Below, in pieces: positions 1-5,984 of a stretch of 6,068 nucleotides of DNA. Source of the DNA: an uncultured Limnohabitans sp. (lineage in GTDB: Bacteria > Pseudomonadota > Gammaproteobacteria > Burkholderiales > Burkholderiaceae_C). The position numbers and the translations under genes were made by a program. The stretch spans positions 1 through 6,068 of the forward strand of contig NZ_CALBEX010000016.1 of assembly GCF_937889215.1 (NCBI RefSeq), written 5' to 3'. Below the pieces are notes generated by a model, which saw only the letters and a list, made by a program, of their open reading frames with translations, was not told the DNA's origin and made no database searches. Every line of letters begins with the position of its first letter. Within the stretch, counting starts at the first letter, position 1.

Positions 1-249
1 GGTGCACTTCAGGCGGATGACTGCCTTGAGACGCTGACGCTTGCATTGGAGGCGCTGACCGATGGCCCCAATATTGTTGGCAGCAAAGTGCGCGACGATA
101 TTGGGTTGGGTATTCGGACACTGCATGTCGTACGACTGGGCAGAAAAGGCCGCCATTTGGTGGTTTTCAGGATGGCGGACGGTCAAGCCATCGATGTCAT
201 TCGCTTGCTTCATGACAGCATGGATTTGGCCAAGCATTTGCCGGATTGA
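1..249 (+). CDS. ParE-like type II toxin, C-terminal part (5' end outside window)
   Basis: The reading frame is open from base 1 and ends at TGA 247-249, so about 82 residues of the C-terminal part are visible and the start is missing. The segment LHVVRLGRKGRHLVVFRM followed by VIRLLHDSMDLAKHLP has the pattern of the RelE/ParE toxin superfamily: a basic beta-hairpin (LGRKGRH), then a strand ending in R-L-L-H-D-x-M-D near the C-terminus, as in ParE. Known ParE proteins inhibit DNA gyrase, while RelE relatives cleave mRNA on the ribosome. This sequence lacks obvious RelE catalytic residues and looks more like ParE, but the target cannot be read from it. The antitoxin gene normally lies directly upstream and would be outside the window. 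The C-terminus looks complete and undamaged. The family assignment is fairly secure; activity is unknown. Confidence 0.75.
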   Translation, partial: GALQADDCLETLTLALEALTDGPNIVGSKVRDDIGLGIRTLHVVRLGRKGRHLVVFRMADGQAIDVIRLLHDSMDLAKHLPD

Positions 250-286
250 GTTGGCGATGGTTTGCAGGGCGTGTGCCACGCCCATC

Positions 287-301
287 GCCCACGGGGTGGG
301 C
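287..301 (+). terminator. possible terminator hairpin after the ParE-like gene
   Basis: GCCCAC (287-292) and GTGGGC (296-301) form a perfect 6-bp GC-rich stem with a GGG loop, 38 bases after the toxin stop codon. Only a weak TCTT follows, with no real T-run, so intrinsic termination is plausible but unproven. It could be a chance stem in GC-rich DNA. Confidence 0.3.
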
Positions 302-330
302 TCTTACAAAAAGATTCGTTGATGGCCTTT

Positions 331-421
331 TGCGGATGATGCTGTCGTGTTGGTGGTCGTGCACCGTGGTGAGCACGCCCATGCGGTGGGGCTGATCAGC
401 CAGGTATCGTTTCGACGCCAT
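331..421 (-). pseudogene. remnant of a calcineurin-like metallophosphoesterase (C-terminal segment only)
   Basis: On the minus strand this stretch encodes RMGVLTTVHDHQHDSI, which aligns with RMGVRTAVHGHQHDCI (residues 183-198) of the intact phosphoesterase at 5243-5911. By hand count, 49 of 60 bases match between 331-390 and 5311-5370, without gaps and in the same codon phase. The segment contains the last metal-binding motif of the family (GHxH), but its glycine is changed to aspartate (DHQH). The ATG at 419-421 is immediately preceded by an in-frame TGA (422-424). None of the upstream motifs (DxH, GD, GNHD) is present before the lipoprotein promoter region. Similarity also stops after the motif, although the frame stays open to 197, into the toxin gene. 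The fragment therefore cannot make a functional enzyme. It is most simply a decayed or recombined copy of a second phosphoesterase gene. Confidence 0.6.
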
Positions 422-465
422 TCACAAATGGAAACAGCAAATAAGGCATTTTAAATTATCAATAA

Positions 466-495
466 TTGAAAATATGCAATCCAAATAAACATAAA
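466..495 (+). promoter_or_regulatory. candidate sigma-70 promoter for the lipoprotein gene
   Basis: TTGAAA (466-471) matches the -35 consensus at 5 of 6 positions. CATAAA (490-495) is a weaker -10 (4 of 6) after an 18-base spacer. The surrounding stretch of about 440-500 is markedly more AT-rich than the rest of the window. Transcription would start near 502 and give a leader of roughly 36 bases before the chosen ATG at 538. An inverted repeat AATTAT-CA-ATAATT (454-467) abuts the -35 and could be an operator or only a result of the AT-rich composition. Confidence 0.33.
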
Positions 496-537
496 AAGCG
501 TGAAGCCATCAAGGCTGTCCACGACGCAAACCTCACC

Positions 538-1002
538 ATGAAAACAGTTTCTGCTCTGCTGCTGGCTGCCACTTTGGTGGTTTCCGGATGTGCCACTGTC
601 GATATGGAGCCCCCAAGTTCATCGTCAAAGTCCAAAGCGTTCAACGCGCCAAGTCAAGGCACAGTGGGCATCTACATTTGCCGTGACAGTTGGATGGGCA
701 AGATGCTCAAAAAAGACCTTTGGATCAATGGCAAGTGCCTGGGTGAAAGTGGCCCGGATGTCTTTTTCTACACCGAAGTTGAAGGCGGTAGAAAGCACAA
801 GATTGAAACCGAATCCGAGTTCTCGCCCAACGCGATGGAGCTGATGGTCGAACCGGGTCAGACGTATTTCATTCGCCAATACACCAAGGTCGGTTTGGTG
901 GTGGAGGGCGCTGATCTTGAAAGAGTCTCTGAAGCGCGTGGCAAAGCGGCCATTGCCAAACTCAATATGGCCAAAACAGGCACCTGCAGCGGCCCACGCT
1001 GA
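538..1002 (+). CDS. outer-membrane lipoprotein with a DUF2846-type domain
   Basis: The product has 154 residues from the ATG at 538. It opens with a classic lipoprotein signal: Lys2, a hydrophobic stretch SALLLAATLVV, and the lipobox V-S-G-C with the modified cysteine at residue 18. The residue after Cys is Ala rather than Asp, which favours transport to the outer membrane. A short Ser/Pro/Lys-rich linker (about 24-40) leads into the globular part. There the order Y-I-C-R-D-S-W-M-G, a DLWINGKCLGESGPD turn, FFYTEV, and VEPGQTYFIRQY followed by LERVSEARG is typical of the DUF2846 family of small bacterial lipoproteins, whose function is unknown. Three cysteines remain in the mature protein besides Cys18 or near it, so disulfides are possible. 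The frame can be extended to a TTG at 466, but that would put 24 charged residues before the signal peptide. No strong Shine-Dalgarno sequence precedes 538. The gene stands alone and converges on glpK. Confidence 0.85.
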   Translation: MKTVSALLLAATLVVSGCATVDMEPPSSSSKSKAFNAPSQGTVGIYICRDSWMGKMLKKDLWINGKCLGESGPDVFFYTEVEGGRKHKIETESEFSPNAMELMVEPGQTYFIRQYTKVGLVVEGADLERVSEARGKAAIAKLNMAKTGTCSGPR

Positions 1003-1054
1003 TGGCCGGCTTCGGCTAAGGCTCCATGTCGGGACTCAAGCCGCCGACCTACAA

Positions 1055-1079
1055 ATGGCAAGCTCAGGGGCAATGCCAT
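1055..1079. terminator. weak hairpin between convergent lipoprotein and glpK genes
   Basis: ATGGCA (1055-1060) and TGCCAT (1074-1079) can pair across a 13-base loop, followed by CTTTA on the plus strand and TTTG on the minus strand. It lies in the 100-base gap between the stops of two convergent genes, where a bidirectional terminator would be expected. The stem is short and the loop long, so this is only a suggestion. No better hairpin with a T-run was seen in 1003-1102. Confidence 0.22.
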
Positions 1080-1102
1080 CTTTATGGGGCCGGCGTTTTC
1101 AT

Positions 1103-2593
1103 TCACAGCACCGTTTTGCGCACCGCGTTTTCCCACAGCGCCATTTGCTCTGCGGCGTAGTGGGGTTGGCGCTGGGGGCTGAAGCGGCGTTCTGCGCGCC
1201 AAAGGGTGCTCAGCTCGTCGGTGTTGGCGTACACGCCGGTCGACAGGCCTGCCAAATAGGCGGCGCCGAGCGCGGTGGTTTCCACCACTTCGGGGCGCAC
1301 CACATCCAGCCCCAGCAAATCGGCTTGGATTTGCATGAGCAAGTCGTTGACGCACGCGCCGCCGTCGACGCGCAGCTCTTGCACGCGGGCCACGCCCGCT
1401 TGCGACAGGTCGCGCCCCATGGCTTGCAGCAAGGCGGCGCTTTGGAAGGCGATGCTTTCCAGCGCGGCACGGGCGATGTGCGCTGCGGTGCTGCCGCGTG
1501 TGAGCCCCGTGATGGCGCCGCGTGCGTCGGGTTTCCAGTAGGGCGCGCCCAGGCCCGTGAAGGCGGGCACGACCATGACGCCGCCCGAGTCGGGCACGCT
1601 TTCGGCCAGGGCTTGCACTTCATGGCTGTGGCGAATGACGCCCAAGCCGTCGCGCAACCACTGCACCACGGCACCCCCCACAAACACGCTGCCTTCGAGC
1701 GCGTATTGGGCTGGCGCATGGACTTGGGCTGCGCTGGTGGTGATCAAGCCGTTGTGCGATTGCATGGCCGAGCCGCCTGTGTGCATGAGCATGAAGCAGC
1801 CGGTGCCATAGGTGTTTTTGGCCATGCCCGCCTGAAAGCAGGCTTGCCCAAACAGCGCGCTTTGCTGGTCGCCCGCCACGCCGCCGATGGTGACGGTGTG
1901 GCCCAGCAGCTCGGGGCGGGCTTGGCCATAGATGGCGCTGGAGGCTTTGACGGTGGGCATCATGCTTTCGGGGATGCGCAGCGCCGCCAGCAAGTCCGCG
2001 TCCCATTGGTGGGTGTGGATGTTGAAGAGCATGGTGCGCGAGGCGTTGCTCACGTCGGTGGCGTGCACGGCCCCGCCACTGAGTTGCCACATGAGCCAGC
2101 TGTCGACGGTGCCAAAGAGCAATTCGCCGCGCTCGGCTTGGGCGCGGGCGTGGGGCACGTTGTCCAAAATCCATTGCAGTTTGGTGCCCGAAAAATACGC
2201 GTCCACCCGCAAGCCGGTTTTGGCTTGGATGGTGTCGGTCAGGCCTTGTTCGCGCAGGGCCACACAGGCGGGTTCGGCCCGGCGGTCTTGCCAAACGATG
2301 GCGTTGCAGATGGGCTGGCCTGTGCTTTTGTGCCACACCACGGTGGTTTCGCGTTGGTTGGTGATGCCCATGCCCGACAACTCGCTTGCGCTGATGCCGG
2401 CTTTGGCCAGCGCCTCGACCATGGTGGCGAGTTGGGTTTGCCAAATTTGCAGGGGGTCGTGTTCGACCCAGCCGGGCTGGGGATAAATCTGCGTGATCTC
2501 TTGCTGCGCCATGGCCACTATTTGGCCTTGGGGGTTGAACACAATGCTGCGCGAGCTGGTGGTGCCTTGGTCGAGGGCGAGGAGGTAGGTCAT
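1103..2593 (-). CDS. glpK: glycerol kinase
   Basis: GlpK transfers the gamma-phosphate of ATP to glycerol, giving sn-glycerol-3-phosphate and trapping glycerol in the cytoplasm. The product has 496 residues, close to the usual 500 of the FGGY carbohydrate kinase family. Visible hallmarks, in order: the ATP phosphate-binding loop [12 protein letters not shown] (residues 5-16); [11 protein letters not shown] with Arg81 and Glu82; WQDRR from 101; [15 protein letters not shown] with Tyr133; GTVDSWLMW from 161; [11 protein letters not shown] with the catalytic base Asp242; [23 protein letters not shown]; and [16 protein letters not shown] near the C-terminus. Arg81, Glu82, Tyr133 and Asp242 correspond to the glycerol-binding residues of the E. 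coli enzyme. The loop before Asp242 ([10 protein letters not shown]) lacks the Gly-Gly-Thr-Arg of the E. coli fructose-1,6-bisphosphate site, so that allosteric control is probably absent. I chose the start at 2593 because the conserved N-terminus begins four residues later; the frame is open further upstream, but that part is not homologous and overlaps glpR. It lies 112 bases downstream of glpR and is probably co-transcribed with it. No clear ribosome-binding site is seen. Confidence 0.97.
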   Translation of the reverse strand: MTYLLALDQGTTSSRSIVFNPQGQIVAMAQQEITQIYPQPGWVEHDPLQIWQTQLATMVEALAKAGISASELSGMGITNQRETTVVWHKSTGQPICNAIVWQDRRAEPACVALREQGLTDTIQAKTGLRVDAYFSGTKLQWILDNVPHARAQAERGELLFGTVDSWLMWQLSGGAVHATDVSNASRTMLFNIHTHQWDADLLAALRIPESMMPTVKASSAIYGQARPELLGHTVTIGGVAGDQQSALFGQACFQAGMAKNTYGTGCFMLMHTGGSAMQSHNGLITTSAAQVHAPAQYALEGSVFVGGAVVQWLRDGLGVIRHSHEVQALAESVPDSGGVMVVPAFTGLGAPYWKPDARGAITGLTRGSTAAHIARAALESIAFQSAALLQAMGRDLSQAGVARVQELRVDGGACVNDLLMQIQADLLGLDVVRPEVVETTALGAAYLAGLSTGVYANTDELSTLWRAERRFSPQRQPHYAAEQMALWENAVRKTVL

Positions 2594-2645
2594 GGTGTGG
2601 TGAGGTACGTTCGGGGTCGGGTGAAGGTGCGGATCGCTGAACAAG

Positions 2646-2681
2646 GCAGTGAGCGGGGCAGTGAGCGGGGCATTGAGCGGA
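2646..2681. repeat. 12-bp tandem repeat, three units, between glpR and glpK
   Basis: The unit GCAGTGAGCGGG occurs at 2646-2657 and 2658-2669. A third copy, GCATTGAGCGGA (2670-2681), has two changes. The array fills much of the 112-base gap between the end of glpR and the start of glpK. It lies outside both genes and in a region that would be leader or intercistronic RNA for glpK. The unit is not a simple hairpin. It may be a slippage-generated spacer without function, or it may affect translation or RNA stability of glpK. Confidence 0.85.
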
Positions 2682-2705
2682 GTCGTCGTTGGGACAGTCG
2701 ACGGC

Positions 2706-3470
2706 TCAGTCGGCGATGTGGAGCTGCACTTGTGCCTCAGCGAGCAGGGCGGCAAAGGGGTCGGGGGGCGGGGCGTCGGTGAACAAATGGTCGATGTGTG
2801 AGATGTTGCCCACTTCGACCATGGCCGGGCGGTTGAACTTGCTGTGGTCGGCCGCCAGCCACACTTCTCGGGCATGCGTGAGGATGGTTTGCGAGACCTT
2901 GACTTCGCGGTAGTCGTAGTCGCGCAGCGAGCCGTTGGCTTCGATGCCTGAGATGCCGATCAGTGCAATGTCGACTTTGAATTGGCGAATAAAGTCCACC
3001 GCCGCTTCGCCCACGATGCCGTGATCGCGCCCGCGCACCACGCCGCCCACGACGATGACTTCGCTGTTGGGGTTGGCGCTCAGGATGCTCGCCACGTTCA
3101 GGTTGTTGGTGATCACGCGCAGGCCGTTGTGGCCCAGCAGCGCTCGGGCGATGGCTTCGGTGGTGGTGCCAATGTTCAAGATCAGCGAGCAGTCGTTGGG
3201 CACCGCTGCCGCCACGCTGCGGGCAATGCGTGTTTTGGCCTTGGCGTTGAGGTTGACCCGCAGCTGATGACCAAGGTTTTCTGTGGTCGAGCTGGGCACG
3301 CGCACGCCACCATGAAAACGTGTCAATTGCCCGGTCTCGGCCAGGCGCTGCACGTCGCGGCGCACCGTTTGCAGTGTGACGCCCAGCTTGTCGGCCAGTT
3401 GCTCGACGCTCACGGAGCCGAGTTCTTGGACCACTTTGAGCAGCGTGATTTGTCGGGGATTGGCATTCAT
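2706..3470 (-). CDS. glpR: DeoR-family repressor of the glycerol-3-phosphate regulon
   Basis: The product has 254 residues, matching the roughly 252 of E. coli GlpR. Residues 5-58 form a DeoR-type winged helix-turn-helix: [20 protein letters not shown] (20-39) carries the recognition helix, followed by LTRFHGG (49-55), the family signature. The rest is the DeoRC sensor domain, related to sugar-phosphate isomerases. It includes the phosphate-binding loop NIGTTTE (99-105), then [20 protein letters not shown], and [23 protein letters not shown] near the C-terminus. In known GlpR proteins glycerol-3-phosphate releases the repressor from DNA. The position next to glpK and divergent from glpD fits this role, and GlpR-type half-sites lie in the glpR/glpD spacer, suggesting autoregulation as well. 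The start at 3470 places the helix-turn-helix at the normal distance; the frame stays open upstream, but through the operator region. A DeoR-type regulator of another sugar phosphate is unlikely given the neighbours. Confidence 0.93.
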   Translation of the reverse strand: MNANPRQITLLKVVQELGSVSVEQLADKLGVTLQTVRRDVQRLAETGQLTRFHGGVRVPSSTTENLGHQLRVNLNAKAKTRIARSVAAAVPNDCSLILNIGTTTEAIARALLGHNGLRVITNNLNVASILSANPNSEVIVVGGVVRGRDHGIVGEAAVDFIRQFKVDIALIGISGIEANGSLRDYDYREVKVSQTILTHAREVWLAADHSKFNRPAMVEVGNISHIDHLFTDAPPPDPFAALLAEAQVQLHIAD

Positions 3471-3512
3471 GGGGGTTATTTTCCACGCAGTTGCAGACGG
3501 GCACAACGCCAC

Positions 3513-3532
3513 ATCGAACAAAAACGAACATT
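3513..3532 (-). promoter_or_regulatory. putative GlpR operator: two half-sites in direct repeat
   Basis: On the minus strand, AATGTTCGTT (3523-3532) fits the E. coli GlpR half-site WATKYTCGWW (as recalled) at all 10 positions, and TTTGTTCGAT (3513-3522) fits at 9. The two are exact head-to-tail neighbours, so the TGTTCG cores repeat every 10 bp and would face the same side of the helix. They lie between divergent glpR and glpD. A -10-like TAAAAT (3533-3538) adjoins them on the plus strand without a convincing -35. Repressor bound here would be expected to block glpD and possibly glpR-glpK. This is inferred from motif and context only. Confidence 0.6.
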
Positions 3533-3561
3533 TAAAATGGTAAATTCCATGGCCAAAAGAA

Positions 3562-3571
3562 AAATTTCGAT
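3562..3571 (+). promoter_or_regulatory. possible third GlpR half-site just before glpD
   Basis: AAATTTCGAT matches WATKYTCGWW at 9 of 10 positions on the plus strand. It lies five bases before the glpD ATG and about 41 bp (four helical turns) from the nearer of the two boxes at 3513-3532. It is in an AT-rich stretch, so chance is possible. Confidence 0.3.
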
Positions 3572-3576
3572 CAACA

Positions 3577-5205
3577 ATGAAAAGCCCAGAGATGGAACCC
3601 TGTTTGCACCCGGTGTCGCAGCATGAACAGCCGTTGCCAACGCGCCGCAACGACCTTTTGGCCCGGTTGAGCCCTCAGACGGTGTATGACCTGGCGATTG
3701 TGGGCGGCGGGGCCACGGGCTTGGGTTTGGCATTGGATGCGGCTTCGCGGGGTTATCGGGTGGTGTTGGTGGAGTCGGATGACTTTGCCAAAGGGACATC
3801 TTCGCGTTCCACCAAGTTGGTGCATGGGGGGGTACGGTATTTGGCGCAGGGCAACATCGCCTTGGTGCGTGAAGCCCTGCATGAGCGCAGCACTTTGCTG
3901 CGCAACGCCCCGCACATTGCACAGCCCTTGCCGTTTGTCATGCCGCTGTATGCCTGGTGGGAAAAGCCTTTTTACGGTGTCGGCCTGAAGGCTTATGACG
4001 CTTTGGCAGGCAAGTCCGGTCTGGGGGCCACCGTGTTTTTGTCGCGCCAAGAGACCGAGCGGTGTTTGCCTTCGGTGCAAATGGCGGGTTTGCGCGGTGG
4101 TGTGAAGTATTGGGACGGCCAGTTCAACGATGCCAAGTTGGCGCTGGCTTTGGCGCGCAGCGCAGCCCTTCGAGGGGCGCTGTTGCTCAATCACATGCGG
4201 GCCACGCGCTTGCGCTACGCCGATGAACGCGTGTGTGGCTTGCAAGCAGAAGATGCGCTGACGGGCGAGACCCACACCATCGAGGCGCGTTGTGTGGTCA
4301 ACGCGACAGGTGTTTGGGTGGACGCTTTGCGTGCACAAGACGGTGCCCAACAACGGATGGTTGCACCTAGCCAGGGTGTGCACATGGTGGTGGACAAGAA
4401 GTTTTTGCCCGGCCATGCGGGTTTGATGATTCCCAAAACCGCCGATGGCCGCGTGTTGTTTGCCGTGCCTTGGTTGGGCCAAGTGATTTTGGGCACCACC
4501 GACACGCCGCGTGACGATTTGGCCCGTGAGCCTTTGGCCTTTGAAGAAGAGATTGATTTCATCTTGCAGGAGTCGGCGCGCTACTTGCGCTACCCCCCCA
4601 AGCGCAGCGATGTGAAAAGCATTTGGGTGGGCTTGCGCCCGCTGGTCAAGCCGCCGCAGGATGAGGGCAATAACACCAAGGCGCTGAGCCGCGAACACAC
4701 GGTGGTGGTCAGTCGATCGGGTTTGGTCACGGTGACGGGGGGCAAATGGACCACTTACCGTGCCATGGCGCAAGAGGTGTTGGACAGGTGTGTGGACAGC
4801 GGGCTCTTGGCTTCTCGCGGCCCGGCGCAAACCGAGGACATGCCACTGGTTGGCGCGGATGCGGGTGCAAATGCAGCGTCTGATGCGGCGGCCCGTGTTT
4901 CGATGTCCGAGCCGGAGGGGGTGCATTCTTACGGCAGTGAGCAAGTTTGGCTGGGGCAATTGCCTGGCACGCAAAATTGGCTGACCCCCAGTTTGAGTGA
5001 GGCCATGGTGAGGTTTGCAGCGCGCTACGAGTACGCACTGCGCTTGGAGGATGTGTTGGCACGACGCTCAAGGCTGCTGTTCTTGGATGCCCAGCGTGCC
5101 GCTGAAATTGCGCCTGAGGTGGGCCAGATTTTGGCGTCTGAAACGGGCATTGACCCCGATGTTCCGGGCTTTTTGAAGCTGGCTGCGCAATACACATTGG
5201 CCTGA
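3577..5205 (+). CDS. glpD: aerobic glycerol-3-phosphate dehydrogenase (FAD-dependent)
   Basis: GlpD oxidises sn-glycerol-3-phosphate to dihydroxyacetone phosphate and passes electrons to quinone at the inner face of the cytoplasmic membrane. The 542-residue product carries the FAD dinucleotide-binding fold: AIVGGGATGLGLALDAA (40-56) with GxGxxG at 43-48, and Glu66 at the end of the second strand for the ribose. The family motif GTSSRSTKLVHGGVRYL follows at 73-89. Further hallmarks are VVNATGVWVD (240-249), VLFAVPWLGQVILGTTDTP, WVGLRPLVKPP (350-360) and TVTGGKWTTYRAM around 388-397. The C-terminal domain (about 455-542) matches the DAO C-terminal region of these enzymes. It is longer than E. 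coli GlpD (501), mainly through about 36 extra N-terminal residues. A second in-frame ATG at 3592 would shorten it by five residues; neither start has a good ribosome-binding site. The gene is divergent from glpR across a 106-base spacer holding GlpR-like boxes, so it is presumably induced by glycerol or glycerol-3-phosphate. Leucine is written very often as TTG. Confidence 0.97.
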   Translation: MKSPEMEPCLHPVSQHEQPLPTRRNDLLARLSPQTVYDLAIVGGGATGLGLALDAASRGYRVVLVESDDFAKGTSSRSTKLVHGGVRYLAQGNIALVREALHERSTLLRNAPHIAQPLPFVMPLYAWWEKPFYGVGLKAYDALAGKSGLGATVFLSRQETERCLPSVQMAGLRGGVKYWDGQFNDAKLALALARSAALRGALLLNHMRATRLRYADERVCGLQAEDALTGETHTIEARCVVNATGVWVDALRAQDGAQQRMVAPSQGVHMVVDKKFLPGHAGLMIPKTADGRVLFAVPWLGQVILGTTDTPRDDLAREPLAFEEEIDFILQESARYLRYPPKRSDVKSIWVGLRPLVKPPQDEGNNTKALSREHTVVVSRSGLVTVTGGKWTTYRAMAQEVLDRCVDSGLLASRGPAQTEDMPLVGADAGANAASDAAARVSMSEPEGVHSYGSEQVWLGQLPGTQNWLTPSLSEAMVRFAARYEYALRLEDVLARRSRLLFLDAQRAAEIAPEVGQILASETGIDPDVPGFLKLAAQYTLA

Positions 5206-5249
5206 GGGCTTCGCCGGCTTGGGCCAGGCCCTGGCCCCGTGGTCAGGCC
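5199..5249. terminator. palindromic structure between convergent glpD and phosphoesterase genes
   Basis: GGGCCAGG (5221-5228) and CCTGGCCC (5230-5237) form an inverted repeat around a single C. An outer pair, GGCCTGA (5199-5205) and TCAGGCC (5243-5249), encloses it and contains the stop codons of both genes. A nested hairpin could therefore form in either transcript. There is no T-run on either side, so it would be an atypical bidirectional terminator, if it is one. Confidence 0.4.
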
Positions 5250-5911
5250 TGCATCACCCCGCGCAGACCGACCCCAAAACTTTGGAATCCCTGTGCTGCC
5301 CAGCGGGCGCTGCTGTCGATGCAGTCGTGTTGGTGGCCATGCACCGCAGTGCGCACGCCCATTCGGCGGGCCAGCGCGTCGAGCGCAGTGAAGCCGTGTT
5401 CGTGGTAGCCGGGCGCTTCGTGGGTGATCAAGATGTCGGCTTGCAGCGTGGCCAGTTGCGCAACTTCATCGGGGTAAATGCTGGACCAGTGTTTCAGCGG
5501 CACGCCATCCTGCCAGCGTTCCCGGTGCGGTGTGAGGCGGGTGTGTTCGTCGCGGTTGCGAAATTTGGGGGCTTGAGCGTCTTTGGGGTACCAGACGGCA
5601 CCCCGAAAAATGCCGCCAAGCCCGGCAATGCGCGTGCCGCAGGGCAGGGTGACGACGCGCCCGTGCAGGTGGCGCTCGGTGTGTTTGCGGTGCCAGACGT
5701 TGGCGAAGTGGTCCGGGTGGTCGGTGTCGTGGTTGCCGTGGATGAACCAGACGCGCTCCCAAATGGCGGCCAGCTCGATGTGCAGCGGGCGTGCGGGCTC
5801 CAGGTCGCCGAGCAGGATGACCGCACGGGCGTTGGCGTGCAGGGCCGCATCAATGATGTGCTGCCACTGGCCGTGCGGGTCGCCGCAAAAAAGGAGGGGG
5901 CCGGGGTGCAT
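5243..5911 (-). CDS. calcineurin-like metallophosphoesterase
   Basis: The 222-residue product has the ordered metal-binding motifs of the calcineurin-like phosphoesterase superfamily: CGDPHG (D11-x-H13), LLGDLE (G35-D36), HGNHD (58-62), ITHEAPG with His164, and HGHQHD with H193-x-H195. These ligate two divalent metals that activate water for phosphoester cleavage. The second motif is GDLE instead of the more common GDxxD. There is no signal peptide, so a cytoplasmic enzyme is expected. The substrate cannot be told from the sequence; relatives act on nucleotides, dinucleoside polyphosphates, cyclic nucleotides or phosphoproteins. I chose ATG 5911 because the first motif begins eight residues later. 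The frame is open to 6034, but the extra 41 residues are Gly/Cys/Arg-rich without family resemblance. No Shine-Dalgarno sequence precedes 5911. The gene converges on glpD and is probably functionally unrelated to the glp genes. A decayed relative of its C-terminal part lies at 331-421. Confidence 0.85.
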   Translation of the reverse strand: MHPGPLLFCGDPHGQWQHIIDAALHANARAVILLGDLEPARPLHIELAAIWERVWFIHGNHDTDHPDHFANVWHRKHTERHLHGRVVTLPCGTRIAGLGGIFRGAVWYPKDAQAPKFRNRDEHTRLTPHRERWQDGVPLKHWSSIYPDEVAQLATLQADILITHEAPGYHEHGFTALDALARRMGVRTAVHGHQHDCIDSSARWAAQGFQSFGVGLRGVMQA

Positions 5912-5984
5912 AGGGGTCTTGTAGCGGTGTTGTTCCCCGCAAATCCTACAGGAGGTCTTGGATCTCCGAGTTTGTGCCCCCTCA

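Noticed and set aside
250..540. An insertion sequence explaining the broken phosphoesterase
   Set aside because: No transposase fragment, terminal inverted repeats or target-site duplication could be identified.
2646..2681. The three-unit repeat as a CRISPR or iteron array
   Set aside because: The units are 12 bp, directly abutting without spacers, and there are no cas or replication genes nearby.
917..2782. A 621-codon plus-strand open frame across the glpK region
   Set aside because: It is antisense to glpK, rich in His/Ala/Gly with no recognisable domain, and overlaps both the lipoprotein end and glpR. Long mirror frames are common opposite GC-rich genes.
2594..2875. N-terminal extension of glpK to 2875
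   Set aside because: The extra 94 residues have no kinase similarity, include the translated 12-bp repeat and overlap the glpR coding region. The conserved kinase start is at 2593.
3571..4974. A 467-codon minus-strand open frame opposite glpD
   Set aside because: It is the mirror of a well-supported dehydrogenase gene, of His/Arg/Gln-rich composition without domain pattern.
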